Source: Capra hircus (lineage: Eukaryota > Chordata > Mammalia > Artiodactyla > Bovidae). From it: a DNA stretch of 64,000 nt. The stretch's first letter is position 1; the number at the start of each line of letters is the position of its first letter. Below the pieces are notes generated by a model that saw nothing but the letters and a program-made list of their open reading frames with translations, had not been told where the DNA came from and made no database searches. The stretch covers positions 76,129,121 to 76,193,120 of the forward strand of contig NC_030814.1 in assembly GCF_001704415.2 (NCBI RefSeq), in the 5' to 3' direction. Of this stretch, positions 24,550-35,476 are shown in pieces. A program made the translations under genes and the position numbers.

Positions 24550-25499
24550 TTTGGTACATTGGCCAGGAAACTCCTCACTTTGAGGAGACAAGTCCTGTTT
24601 GGGACTACTCCAAGGCCTTGCAGCTCGAATCTTCTAGAAGGGGGAAGGCACCTCACCCTTCTGGAAGCATTCTGCTTCTCAATGCCCAGACCTTTCACGT
24701 TAGCAGGTGGTGGACGGCAGCAGGGGAACTGAGTGCTCAGGTGAGGAGGAACCCACCCGGCAGGGTGGAAGAGGGGCCTGATCACCACCCTGGGAGGGAC
24801 TAGAAGGGGCATGGACCCACAGGAGCCTGGAATAGGCAGATGGTGGTGATTGCTTCGTACACAGGTTGACGAGTGTGTTAGGGCTTAGGAAGGAAATTTG
24901 TGAATGTCATTTAGGAGGTGGTGTCCACGCCATCTTGGGGAAAATTATTATCAAGCAGTCACCAGGGGATTCTTAGGAGAAGAAACTTGGTCTTTGTGCG
25001 CTCGTATTCTGCAGGTGTCCCATCTGCTGTGAAATTCTTGGTCCCCTCGGAACTGGCAGGCTAGAAGGAGGGGACACACAGATGAGTACGACCTGGCTTT
25101 TCTGGATGCCGCCTGGGATGTGGGATATTTAACCCATCTGTGTTTTCATCCACACCTGATCAAGGCCACCAAGGCGGAACGGACTTTAAAAGTTAAGGGA
25201 GAAACAGTCTTGGATCACGTGCTGTTCTGGTTTGGCCGTGCTGACCGGCAGGTGAAGACATGCCGATCCCCCTTCTCCCTCTGGGATCTGGCAGGTAAGG
25301 CTCTTCTCACCCCAATTAGGAAGGAGGTGGAATGGCAATTTAAGTGTCATTGATTGGAAATATCAGAAGTACATAGGGTACTGAGAACTTCGTAGGCAGA
25401 AAGAAAAGGAAAAGTAGAAGATCCAAGAAGGTAAGCAAGATGAGGGGAAGTGAATCTAAGGCAACTGTATTGGAGTGCATGATTAAAAATTTAAAGAAG

Positions 25500-26800
25500 G
25501 GATGGAGGAGACTATGGGTAAAGATGATGCTAACCGCCTCCACATACTCTGTGAGGCCGAATGGCCCCCTCTGGGAGTAGGATGGCCACCAGAGAACACC
25601 ATGAACTTAAAAATAGTGGAAGCAGTCTATACAGTAGTCACAAGAGAGCCAGGACACCCGGATCAATATCCATATATTGACTTATGGCTAGGGTTAGCTC
25701 AAGACCCTCCTACCTGGACAAGGTTCTGTATCCAGAAGGGAAAGGGAAAAATATTAATGGCACAAAGATTGACTGATGATAAAAAAGGAAATTCCGCAGG
25801 ATTTGGACAGGGATGACCTGACCCCTCCCCAATACTGGATAATGATGCGCCCGCCTCCAAGTGCTCCACAAGGACCGGAGGCCGCCTTAATGCCCAATGC
25901 AGGGCCAGGTGAAGTCCTGCAGGAGCCACTGATCCTCTGGAAGCACTCCCGGAGATCGTAGAGCCGCTGTTTCAGCAGGCTCCAATCCCAGCGATGGAGA
26001 CCTCTGGTCAACGCCCCCAGGATTCCACCTCAGCTAGATCTCCTAGATTGTATCCATTCTCCTGGTGAGTACTGACAGGAAGGGGGAAGAAAACATAGGA
26101 ATTAGATAGAGGCTGTGCTCTGCCAAGGAACAGCATAAAAGAACCCCACTGCAGATGCCCCTCAGAGATCTACAACAGCCTCCGTTCAGGACGCATGTGG
26201 GCACTACCATCAGCCCCCTGTAGCTTATTATTACCAGCCATTTTCCTCTACAGATATATTAAACTGGCAGAGACACACTCCACCACACTCGGGGGAGCCA
26301 CAAGCCCTAATTAGGCTAATGGAGACTATTTTTCAAACCCACCGCCCTACATGGGATGACATAATCCAACTACCAGTCTCCCTTTTCAGCACTGAGGAAA
26401 GACACAGGATCCTGAGGCCAGAAAATGGTTAAGATAAATGGCACCTGGGGGTACTGCAAACCTGCAGCAGTGGGCAGAACTAGCCACCCTCGATGAGAGG
26501 CCCAACTGGGACTGTAACACAGAGGAAGGGAGGGGCCACCTGGAGAGATATCAGGTGGCTATTTTACAAGGTCCCAAGAGGGGGGCCCAAAAACCTATAA
26601 GTAGGCCAAAACCCTCTGCAGTGATTCAAAGGGAAAGCGAATCACCCTCTGAGTTCTACGAAAGACTGTGCAAGGCCTGTGGACTTTACACACCAATAGA
26701 TACAGAGGCTGCTGGGTCTCAGATGGTGACAAAGGCCCCTTTGCGTCTCAAGCCTACCCCGAAAATGTCAGATGGGGGGACACCAAGTGACTCATGAATT
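25500..26800 (+). pseudogene. ERV gag remnant
   Basis: The segment translated from 25502 shows a gammaretroviral matrix pattern (VGWP near residue 27, GHPDQYPYI near residue 51, QDPPTW near residue 67). After frameshifts, 26438-26730 shows a capsid-like part with LERYQVAILQG and ESPSEFYERL. Stops and frame changes lie between and after these blocks, so no Gag can be made. This would have been the virion structural polyprotein. The leader from 24550 to about 25500 holds no other feature that I recognise. Confidence 0.75.
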
Positions 26801-29250
26801 TTTATACATCCTGAATGCCCAGTACCTTTGTTGGGAAGAGACTTGCTGTCTAAATTGGGGGCACAAGTGACCTTTCCCCACCACAAAAGACCCACTCTTT
26901 GAGTGGGCTCAACCACCTATTTACTCTTCCTCTCGGTAACCTCTCAGTATGAATAGAGGTTGCACAATCTCTCGGAAGGGAAACTGGATGGGCTAAACAG
27001 TTGAGACAGAGTTAACTCAACAATTCCCTGAGATCTGGGCAGAAGAAACCCCTCCTCCCCCACCCCCCAAATTTTGCAAAACAAGTCCCACTGGTAATAG
27101 AACTCAAACCTAGTACAATTACGTCAGCGCTCGCCTTGGGCCTGCCAGGCCTTGCTAAGCTGTTTATTCTACATGACTGAAAAGGACAAGGTGGCTATGG
27201 GAGTATTACCCCAGATTAAGGGGGCATGGGACAGACCCGTGGCTTATCTCCCAAAACAGCTGGACAATGTTGCTACTGGGTGGCTGGTATGCTTATAGGC
27301 AGTTGCTGCAGTTGCCTTACTGGTTCAGGAGGCAACCAAGCTGACTTTGGGCCAAGATTTGATCATGAGAGTCCCGCATGAGGTCAACACTCCTGCCAAG
27401 GGAACCCCATAAATGGCTGTCGACATCTGGATTACTCAATATGAGGGACTGTTATGTGAAAACCCCCACGTTAGTATTGAACCTTGTCAGGCCCTGAATC
27501 TGGCCCTGAATCTCTTTGTGAAGGTGGGCCCTCATATGATTGCAAGGAAATATGCCAGTAGACCTGACTTGAGAGACCAGCCAATCCCGACCCAGATTTG
27601 GTCCTGTACACCAAAGGCACCAGCCTGGTGAAACAAGGACAACGACTGTCGGGATATGCAGCAGTCACGGAAGAAACCATCCTTGAGGCTAGCTCTCTGC
27701 CATCACACTGGTCCGCTCAACGGGCCGAACTATTTGCTCTAATCCGGGCCCTCCAGTGGTCAAAAGGTAAGAAGACAAACATTTACACAGACTCCAGGCA
27801 TGCTTTTGCCACACTACATGTACACAGGGCTCTGTATAAGGAGAGAGGCCTTTTGACAGCTAGTGGAAAAGATATTAAAAGTAAGGAAGAAATTCTGACC
27901 CTATTAATTGCTGCCTGGGAACCAGAAAGGGTTGCAGTCATACATTGCCGAGGACATCAAAAAGAGGATACCCCCTGGGCTTGGCAAAACAGACTGGCAG
28001 ATAAGACCACTAAACAAGCAGCCGAGGGCTTGAGGGTAACAAGTCAAGCCCCTAAAAAGCTCTTGTATTGGCGGAGCTGCCTGAGCTAATGCTGGACTCT
28101 CCAAAATACACTGAAGCCCAAAACCAACCAGGCAAAGAGGAAGGGGCCATCAAGACTGAAAAGGGATAGTGGGAATTGCCAAGTGGCAAATTATTGATGC
28201 CAGAGGATCTGGCACCCACTCTGGTAAGCCAAACACACTAAGCGATCCACCTAGGCCATGATAAACTGGAAGAGCTAATTCGAAAATATTTCTTGGTTCC
28301 CCACCTCTCTTCCCTACACAGGACAAAATCTCAGAATTGCACTGCCTGTTCACAGGTCAATGCTGCCTCTCAGCACAGACAGAAACCTTCGGGGATTCAG
28401 CTAAAAGGCACGCTGCCCACTGAACACCTGGAAGTGCATTTCACTGAAATGAAACCTCACCGACACTACCCTTACCTGCTGGTCATGGTAGGTACTTTCT
28501 CCGGATGGGTAGAAGCTTTTCCTACCCGGACTGAAAAAGCACCAAAAGTAGCCTGGTGCCTGTTTAGGGAGATAGTTCCCAGAACTGGATTTCCTACCAG
28601 CATTGGATCAGACAATGGCCCGGCTTTTGTAGCTGATTTAGTACAACAAGTAAGCAAAACATTAAACATCAAGTGGAAATTATATACAGCATATAGGCCC
28701 CAGAGTTCTGGGATGGTGCAAGGACCCAACTGGACACTTAAAGAGACATTCTCCAAGTGGATCATAGAGACCGACTGCTCCAGGGTGGACTTGTTTCTGA
28801 CGGCTCTGTTCACACTCAGGATGACCCCATGGTCCCATGGCTATTCTCCATACAAAATTGTGTATGGGAGGCCCCCTCCCATAATAAAACAGGTGTCAAC
28901 AAATTTGCCTCAGGTAAGGGGAGATGGAACAACTGGGTAAGGTAATAAATCAGGCAACTAAGTTTGTACAAGAAAGGGTGCCACTCCCCCTAGGGGAACA
29001 GATTGATGAATTGGTTCCCGGGGATTTGTGTCATGGACTGGCAACACGACTCCTTGGCCTCACATTGGAAGGGTCCATATACTGTTGTTCTAACCACCCC
29101 TACGGCAGTTAAAGTTGCAGGTGTCACTCCCTGGATCCACCACATGAGGGTGAAGAGAACATACCACGCAGACCCAGAAAACGCTGAGTGGGCTGCACAG
29201 AGGAACCCCACTGACCCTCAAGAGACTAAGATCATCCTTAAGAAGAAGGA
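26750..29250 (+). pseudogene. ERV pol remnant (RNase H and integrase), RT core missing
   Basis: Protease-like and connection-like scraps lie at 26750-27590 with many stops. I find no reverse-transcriptase catalytic block, so the RT core seems deleted near 27.1 kb. RNase H is readable at 27598-28060 (YTDSRHAFATLH at about residue 60). Integrase is readable at 28293-28940: zinc-finger-like CTAC, a core with SDNGPAFVA, and [15 protein letters not shown] in the C-terminal domain near 29070. The first catalytic aspartate position reads histidine (EVHFTE), and the catalytic glutamate position reads glutamine (GMVQGPN). The enzyme is broken as well as truncated. Confidence 0.8.
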
Positions 29251-29264
29251 AAAGAAGATCCTGG

Positions 29265-30640
29265 ATGAGCCCCTTCAGGATATGCCGCATAATCAACTCC
29301 TGCTGCTTGGCCTCATCAACGTGATTTTGAATTTAACTTTCGTTTCAACTCAGGAAAATGTTTCCATCTCACGGGCACATTCCTACGTGGACCTCCACAG
29401 CACCTGCAACGGCTGGCTAAGTGGGGCTATGCCTCTGTCTGTGATGGATGGACTTCCTTGGGTGTCACCGCTCCACCAAGGAGATTTTAAACCTGCTCTT
29501 TTCTGGGACAACAAAAAGAGACTTTCCTTTCTCTCGTCAATCATAATCTCTCCCTGCTCTCTTGGTGTAAGCCAGACCTACAGTCAATAGACTCGGGTCA
29601 TGGGGTTACATTTGATGTAAACGCCAGTTTCATAGGAGTAACAGAAGCCTATACCTCATAGTTAAAGAAAAAAAAAGGAAAAAAGCCCTCTGACTGGCAT
29701 GGCAGGACAGGCCTCTAGGTATGTTGAATAATTCTACCAAGTCTGGGATGAATATTTTTGGATGACCCCAGAAAATAGTCAATTAATTACTCCTGCTGTC
29801 TATGGGGTCACACAGAGTCGGACACGACTGAAGTGACTTAGCAGCAGCAGCTGCTGCTATATGCTGGGAACAGAAAGAACAAAGGGTAGGGTTTGGTGAC
29901 CTCCATTAGACCGAAAAGAACTAAAATATATGGGGTACCTAGCCCCCGAACAATGTAAATGAACATTCGAGGTCACATACCACCCCAACCAGTCCATCCA
30001 TTGGCAAGGCTCTGATTGGAAATATAACCCTGAAATTCCCTGGGTGGCATGCAATGAAACCCAATGGCTTTGTGGGCCTAACCTTTGGCCTTGGTTACCA
30101 ATCGGCTGGGTAGGCTGCTGCACACTGGGATTCCCTTTTGCCCATGGCAGCATAAAGCCTAACCTACAACAAGCCCTGGTAAATCTACCTCATTTACATG
30201 CTAGGTGGACAAGGTCTGTGTTTCAATGGTATGAGTATATTGCTGCCTGATTTGTACCTTCTATAGGGACAACAGATATTATGATTAAAGTAGAGGCCTC
30301 GACTAATTTCACAAAACAGGCCCTCCTAGATGGCGCTAAAGCCATCCAAGCCTTAAATGAAGAACAAATCCAAATGAGAAAAGCAGTAATTCAAAATAGA
30401 ATGGCTTTGGACATGCTCACAGCTGCTCAAGGAGGGACCTGTGCTATAATTAAAGTTGAATGTTGTGGCAATGTATCAGCTGCTTTAGATGACATGAAAA
30501 ACCAGGTAAAAGCAATATCAAATGAATAGATTCCTTTCTGGACTTCGGTCCTATCCTGGGTGAAGGTGATTGGTGGAAAACTGTATTTACCCTTGTTAGA
30601 ATTGCCTTGATAGTTCTGCTTTGTGGACCATGCATTTTAC
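29265..30640 (+). pseudogene. ERV env remnant
   Basis: A hydrophobic leader-like stretch ([15 protein letters not shown], about 29298-29342) is followed by a surface-subunit remnant with stops and a Bov-A insertion. The transmembrane subunit is recognisable at 30281-30529: a heptad-like helix, then [15 protein letters not shown] and the CAIIKVECC (CX6CC) motif typical of class I ERV Env. A membrane-anchor-like stretch follows to about 30640, where BovB interrupts. Multiple stops exclude a functional product. Confidence 0.78.
29793..29850 (+). repeat. Bov-A fragment inside env
   Basis: The Bov-A end block CACAGAGTCGGACACGACTG followed by CAGCAGCAG. It is about 58 bases with no retroviral counterpart. 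Confidence 0.8.
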
Positions 30641-30646
30641 AATGTT

Positions 30647-31070
30647 TTATGTATGGATGTAAGAGTTGGACTGTGAAGAAGGCTGAGCGCCGAAGAATTG
30701 ATGCTTTTGAACTGTGGTGTTGGAGAAGACTCTTGAGAGTCCCTTGGACTGCAAGGAGATCGAACAAGTCCATTCTGAAGGAGATCAGCCCTGGGATTTC
30801 TTTGGAAGGAATGATGCTAAAGCTGAAACTCCAGTATTCTGGCCACCTCATGCGAAGAGTTGACTCATTGGAAAAGACTTTGATGCTGGGAGGGATTGGG
30901 GGCAGGAGGAGAAGGGGACGACAGAGGATGAGATGGCTGGATGGCATCACTGACTCGATGGACGCGAGTCTGGGTGAACTCTGGGAGTTGGTGATGGACA
31001 GGGAGGCCTGGCGTGCTGCAATTCATGGGATCGCAAAGAGTCAGACATGACTGAGCGATTGAACTGAACT
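30647..31070 (+). mobile_element. BovB 3' end fragment inside env/3' region
   Basis: About 424 bases of BovB, from TGTATGGATGTAAGAGTTGG to the tail ACTGAGCGATTGAACTGAAC. It separates the env anchor region from the pre-LTR sequence and postdates the provirus. Confidence 0.9.
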
Positions 31071-31180
31071 GATGAACTTTGTAACCCAAAGGTTGGTGTC
31101 GTTCTCCCAAATTGGTGGTCGGAGAGCTAGGGTGCAATATATCCCTATGAGTGATGCTCATACTATGAGATAAGAGCATC

Positions 31181-31192
31181 AAGAAAGGGAAA
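31181..31192 (+). other. polypurine tract of the provirus
   Basis: AAGAAAGGGAAA immediately precedes the 3' LTR start TGAAGG, the expected position of the plus-strand primer. Confidence 0.75.
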
Positions 31193-31697
31193 TGAAGGAG
31201 GAAACAGACAGAACAGGCTCCATCTTGAAAGCAGGACTTCATCTTGGGCCAGACTGTGGACTTTGAGCTATATGCCCAGTATCTATGGAAACGACATACC
31301 AACTGGAAAACCAGACCCCCAGGATGGAAGAGCCCCAGAGCTCATACCTAGACCCTCAGACGCCTAAAAGAATACCCTAATTATCTGTGTAACTGAATAG
31401 ACCACAAGCCTGTTGATAATTGTCCACTGTTAGCTACCAAGGCTTAAGGCAAATGAATCACTCACGGGTTAACTTGGATTGTATCTTTCTTTCCCTTTGT
31501 TCAGACTAGTTTCAGAAAATTTGGGCAGGTGGGTTTGAGCACGTACACTTAGGGTATATAAGGTTTTCACAAAAACTGGTCTGGGGCCTTGGCTAAGAGG
31601 AGACTCTGCCTTGGGCCCGCTGGTGTAATAAACTGCACTCCACTATCTGCATTGTCCTTCTGAGTGAGTTTGCTTCCCAGAAACTGTGGCTACAACA
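31193..31697 (+). mobile_element. 3' LTR of the provirus
   Basis: 505 bases, same ends as the 5' LTR. TATATAA at 31555-31561 and AATAAA at 31627-31632. It lacks the roughly 35-base segment present in the 5' LTR. Confidence 0.9.
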
Positions 31698-31890
31698 ATA
31701 CAAGCAGCCTGGCCAGGAAGCTCTGCTTGAGGATTAAGTGGGCTACAATTTTATCGTCAAAGTAAAGTGAGGGAGGGGGAAAGAATCCTTTTCTTGAGCA
31801 GATGTCAGGCTTATTTCACAAGCCCTGCCTTCCTATCAGGCGGGAGAGTGTCTGACCCCGTGAAGTTAAATTAGGATTGTCATAGTGCTT

Positions 31891-32120
31891 TGGGTTCCCT
31901 GGTGGCTCAGACAGTAAAGAATCTCCCTGTAATGCAGGAGACCAGGGTTCAGTCCCTGAATTGGGAAGATCTCCTGGAGAATTGAGTGAAGATCCCCTGG
32001 AGAAGGGAATGGCAACTCACTCCAGTATTTTTGCCTAGAGAATTTTCTGGATAGATGAGCCTGGCAGGCTATGGAACAACACAGAGTTGGACATGACTGA
32101 GCAAATAACACACAAATATT
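31891..32120 (+). repeat. Bov-tA SINE with internal duplication, 9-base TSD
   Basis: Flanked by ATAGTGCTT (31882-31890 and 32121-32129). A GAAGATC(T/C)CCTGGAGAA segment occurs twice in tandem, near 31964 and 31988, making the copy longer than usual. Confidence 0.9.
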
Positions 32121-32597
32121 ATAGTGCTTATTCAAATCAGTAGAAGCCTGTTGAAATTTTTCTTTCACCTAATGGCCTGCGGCATAGCTCATGCTTTTAT
32201 TTACAAGTTTATAGTTAAGCAAGCCTGCTTCATTCCACAACATTTCAATCGATTTCTTGAGAGATCCTTAACTTACAGTGGTCTCCCCAAATTTCCTAAG
32301 TTTTCTTCTCTATCTGTAGTCCCTTACCGGGACTGTGTAACTATCCGGTACTGCCTGTATAACTATCCTTTCTATTCCTATCAATAGAGCCTTGAAAATG
32401 AAGATTAAGTTAAAATGAGGCTCTAAGAGTGGGCCTTAATCCAATGTCACTGGTGACTGTGTGAGAAGAAGAAATTTGGACATACAAAGGGACACCAGAA
32501 GTATCTGCTGTAAGAAAAGACCACATGAAGACATCATGAAAAGACAGTTATCTGCAGCCACTAGGAAAGGCTTCAGAAGAAACCAAACCAATTGACA

Positions 32598-32739
32598 GTT
32601 CAGTCACTCAGTCATGTCCGACTCCCTGCAACCCCATGGACTGCAGCACGCCAGGGCTTCCCTGTCCATCACCAACTCCCAGAGCTTGCTCAAACTCATG
32701 TCCATCAAGTCGGTGATGCCATCCAACCATCTCATCCTC
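32598..32739 (-). mobile_element. BovB 3' end fragment (antisense), 12-base TSD
   Basis: Only the last 142 bases of BovB, starting GTTCAGTCACTCAGTCATG. The flanks are AACCAATTGACA at 32586-32597 and 32740-32751, which place the ends exactly. It sits inside the right half of the MLT1A LTR. Confidence 0.92.
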
Positions 32740-32877
32740 AACCAATTGACACCTTGACCTTAAACTTCCCAACTCTGCAACTGTGAGAAAGTAAATTCTG
32801 TTTTTTTCAGCCATTAGTCTGTGGTATTTGTTATGGCAGCTCTAGCAAGCTAATGTAGCCTCTTGTACCAAGTACTG

Positions 32878-33101
32878 GGGACTTCCCTGGTGGTCCAGCG
32901 GCTAAGACTTTGTGCTCTCAATGCAGGGGGACTGGGTTCAACCCCTGGTTGGGGAAATGGATCCCACATGCTGCAACTAACCATTAGTATGCCATAACTA
33001 AGAGTTTGTATTCCACAACTAAAGATCCTGAATGCTGCAATGAAGACCAAAGATCCTATGCACTACAACTAAGACCCAGTGCAGCCAAATTAAAAAAAGA
33101 A
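32878..33101 (+). repeat. CHR-type tRNA-derived SINE, 8-base TSD
   Basis: Head GGACTTCCCTGGTGGTCCAG with B-box-like GGGTTCAACCCC, a body with ATCCCACATGCTGCAACTAA, and an A-rich tail. Flanked by AAGTACTG at 32870-32877 and 33102-33109. This SINE group is typical of cetartiodactyls. Confidence 0.85.
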
Positions 33102-33172
33102 AAGTACTGATACTTTAACTCTCAAATATTTTCAAGTCAGAGCAATATTTCTGCAGTATGCTGACTGACGTA

Positions 33173-33373
33173 CAGTTGGCCCTTGAACAACACAGGGTTT
33201 AGGGGAACTGACCTTCTGTGTAGCTGAAAGTCCAAATATAATTTATAGCTGGTCCTTCGTATCTGTGGTGCCACACCTCAGATCTTGTAATACTGTTGTA
33301 TTTACTGTTGATAAAAAATTCACCCATAAGTGTACTAGCACAGTTCAAACCCATGTTGTTCAAGGGTCAACTC
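33173..33373. mobile_element. MER2 (Tigger, mariner-type) DNA transposon
   Basis: The ends CAGTTGGCCCTTGAACAACA and its inverted partner near 33352-33373 form terminal inverted repeats. They are flanked by TA at 33171-33172 and 33374-33375, the mariner-type duplication. About 200 bases, internally deleted, non-coding. Confidence 0.88.
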
Positions 33374-33375
33374 TA

Positions 33376-34242
33376 GATAAGAATGGTCATGGGTCAGAGA
33401 TCAGCTAAGGGTTTTGAGCTATTCTGTTCCCCATGGCAACTGTAAGGGTTGAAGGTATCAATATGTCATGCACATCTGTAACTCATTCGTGACACTTCAT
33501 CTGGGAAGCTCTTTTCCAAAGGATAAATTCTAGGAAGAAGTAAAATGATCTCATAAGGAATGTCTGACATTCACAGGAGAAGTTTCTTTCTATAATATAT
33601 ATGCTCTGAGCCCCAGGCAGAGTTTCAGAATGGCTATCTAAAAAAAAAAAGTATTAAACAGAAGGACGCTACCTGATGACTTCTCACTGAGCCAAGCTCC
33701 AATTTCTCTTATCACAGTTACCTTCCAGCTATACTTTTTCTGCTTCTCCATTTGGATTCCAGTGTGAGGACAGATCTGTGAGTATAGCCACATTCTCTCC
33801 TTTGGGTTTCTCTCTGAAAATACAAAGATTTTTATCTTATGTTTGCTCCTAGCTTTATAATTCTCTTTTTATATTTTATTTATTGTCACTATGTTTCGGA
33901 CAGAGACAATGTGTTGAGAGTGAATAAACGGAGACATCTTAATCAGAAACCCGACATAGCCATTATTTAAAAGGGTTCAAATTCCTCTTTCCCTAAGATA
34001 TTGGCTTATGAGACAGTACATGAGGATTCATGTGTTCGATTCAGCTATGTTAAGGAGCATGAAAATACCCCAAATGAAATTTCATGCTTGATAATTGGAC
34101 AATATTGAAGAATATTTAGTAACTATTTAGAAAGCATTGTTTACACCTTGGCAAATAAAGATTAAAGTTTAATTTTCCTAGCAAAACAATGTTTCCTAAA
34201 ATGTTAGTTCTGAAGCTTACTTTATCTAGTATAAACTAGTGC
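33376..34242. other. intergenic DNA, nothing recognised
   Basis: AT-rich sequence without a supported feature. Confidence 0.4.
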
Positions 34243-34715
34243 TCTCATTCGGGGTTATCCTCACCCCACTCAACTGAGGACATTTGGCAATCTAGAGACA
34301 ATTTTTAGTTTTGTGACTTAGGGGGTGCTACTAGTGGGCAGAAGTCAGGGATGTTGCTAGACATTTTACAATCCATGGAATAACCCCACACAGCAAAAAT
34401 TGTTGTTCAGTTGGTGAGCCACGTCCGACTCTTTGTGACCCCATGGACTCCAGCATGCCAGCCTTCTCTGTCCTTCACTGTCTCCAAGAGTTTGCTCAAG
34501 CTCATGTCCATTGAGTGCATGATGCTATTTAATCATCTCATCCTCTGCTGCCCTCTTCTCCTTTTGCCTTCAACCTTCAATCTTTCCCAGCATTAGTGTC
34601 TTTTCCAATGACTTGGCTCTTTGCATCAGGTGGGCAAAGTATTGGAGCTTCAGCTTCAGCATTAGTCCTTCCAATTAACAAAAAATTATCTGTCCCCAAA
34701 TTTCAATAGTGTTAA
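34243..34715 (-). repeat. MER5A-like hAT element, split by BovB
   Basis: ACATTTGGCAATCTAGAGAC and GGGGGTGCTACTAGTGGGCA identify antisense MER5A in the left part (34243-34401). TTATCTGTCCCCAAATTTC continues it after the BovB fragment (34676-34715). Confidence 0.7.
34402..34675 (-). mobile_element. BovB 3' end fragment (antisense)
   Basis: Begins with the reversed tail (GTTGTTCAGTTGGTGAGCC) and ends at AGCATTAGTCCTTCCAATT. Similar A-rich words AGCAAAAATT and AACAAAAAATT flank it, consistent with a diverged target-site duplication. Confidence 0.85.
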
Positions 34716-34930
34716 TTGTACTTGCTTCCCTAGAGGTCCAGGGATTAGATTCCCAGAAATCGTTTATCTATTGGTGAGTGTGCCTTTACTTCTAAGGGGC
34801 TATTTCTGAAAGCTATTACCAGAGAGGAGCCGCAATCTCGCTTACATCTAGGAAACACTTGCTGAGTGAATGACAAAACGGATTAGAGGATAAATAAAGT
34901 GAGCAGAGTCAGCCATTTTACCAAACAGAT

Positions 34931-35195
34931 CTTGCTGCTGCTGCTGCTAAGTCGCTTCAGTCTTGTCCGACTCTGTGCGACCCCATAGAAGGCAGCCCAC
35001 CAGGCTCCCCCGACCCTGGGATTCTCCAGGCAAGAACACTGGAGTGGGTTGCCATTTCCTTCTCTACTGCATGAAAGTGAAAAGTGAAAGTGAAGTCGCT
35101 CAGTCGTATCTGACTCTTAGCGACCCCATGGACTGCAGCCTACCAGGCTCCTCCGTCCATGGGATTTTCCAGGCAAGAGTACTGGAGTGGTTTGA
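34931..35195 (-). repeat. Bov-A2 SINE (antisense) just upstream of HSD17B4
   Basis: (CTG)n start, two Bov-A monomers with a GAAAGTGAAAAGTGAAAGTG linker, truncated at about 35190. It lies about 90 bases upstream of the ZNF143-like site and 280 upstream of the start codon. Confidence 0.92.
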
Positions 35196-35284
35196 CATCT
35201 TACGAGCTCCCATTACTTCCTGCGGCAGAACTGGTCCTTTTCAGTCAAGTCTCCCGAGCAGGGCCGCGACTGGAGGAATGTTGG

Positions 35285-35302
35285 ACTACATTTCCCAGAG
35301 TT
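35285..35302 (+). promoter_or_regulatory. ZNF143/THAP11-like site
   Basis: ACTACATTTCCCAGAGTT closely follows the known ACTACAATTCCCAG-type motif bound by ZNF143/Staf near start sites. It is 175 bases upstream of the HSD17B4 start codon. Confidence 0.65.
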
Positions 35303-35314
35303 CCAAGGGATCTC

Positions 35315-35324
35315 GCGCAGGCGC
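35315..35324 (+). promoter_or_regulatory. NRF1-like site
   Basis: GCGCAGGCGC matches the palindromic NRF1 pattern except for one central base and lies 13 bases after the ZNF143-like site. Confidence 0.55.
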
Positions 35325-35476
35325 TCTTGGAAAACTACGGCGTCCCTCTCCTCAGAAGCTGGCAGGTCGCTACCAGCCTGCCCTCGCCACTCCCTCAGTC
35401 TTACCTGCCTCGCAGTCTAAACTCCACTCTGCACTACTTCTGCTAGTGTGTGTGTGTGCCGCTGCAGACTAGACTT

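Larger units (their letters stand above)
24016..31697 (+). mobile_element. gammaretrovirus-like (class I) endogenous provirus, defective
   Basis: Complete LTR-gag-pol-env-LTR layout on the + strand, 7.68 kb including two later insertions (Bov-A fragment about 29793-29850, BovB about 30647-31070). The flanks are ATAA (24012-24015) and ATAC (31698-31701), which fits a decayed 4-base duplication. Class I affinity rests on the gag matrix pattern, the GPYTV-type integrase C-terminus and the CX6CC motif in the transmembrane env. Every gene has stops or deletions, so it is an old, non-functional copy. Confidence 0.9.
23692..32383 (-). mobile_element. solo LTR (antisense) split by a provirus, 4-base TSD
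   Basis: The outer ends are TGAAACTG (23692) and CCTATCA (32383), flanked by ATAG at 23688-23691 and 32384-32387. Pieces 23692-24015 and 31698-32383, minus the inserted Bov-tA, total about 770 bases. AAGAAATGGATCTATTAAT near 23977 resembles the reversed polyadenylation region of ruminant ERV LTRs, so I read it on the - strand. The family is not named. Confidence 0.7.
23605..32868 (+). repeat. MLT1A-type LTR split by an 8.7 kb insertion
   Basis: The left piece (about 23605-23691) carries GTTGAAATCCTATCCCCTAG and AGAATGTGGGTATATTTAG. The right piece (about 32384-32868) resumes with AAGATTAAGTTAAAATGAGG and runs to GGTATTTGTTATGGCAGCTC and TAGCAAGCTAATGTAG. The pieces are collinear halves of one MLT1A-like LTR. 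They are separated by an element flanked by ATAG duplications. A BovB fragment further interrupts the right half. Confidence 0.82.

Noticed and set aside
24550..24570. Specific tRNA assignment for the ERV primer-binding site
   Set aside because: TTTGGTACATTGGCCAGG is in the right place, but I could not match it confidently to one tRNA 3' end.
1..35000. 3' end of a neighbouring upstream gene such as TNFAIP8
   Set aside because: Expected synteny prompted a look, but no translated segment resembles it within the window.
35450..35476. Upstream in-frame GTG as an alternative HSD17B4 start
   Set aside because: The in-frame sequence from GTG at 35450 is open, but ATG at 35477 is the first AUG after the in-frame TAG and gives the N-terminus expected for the family.
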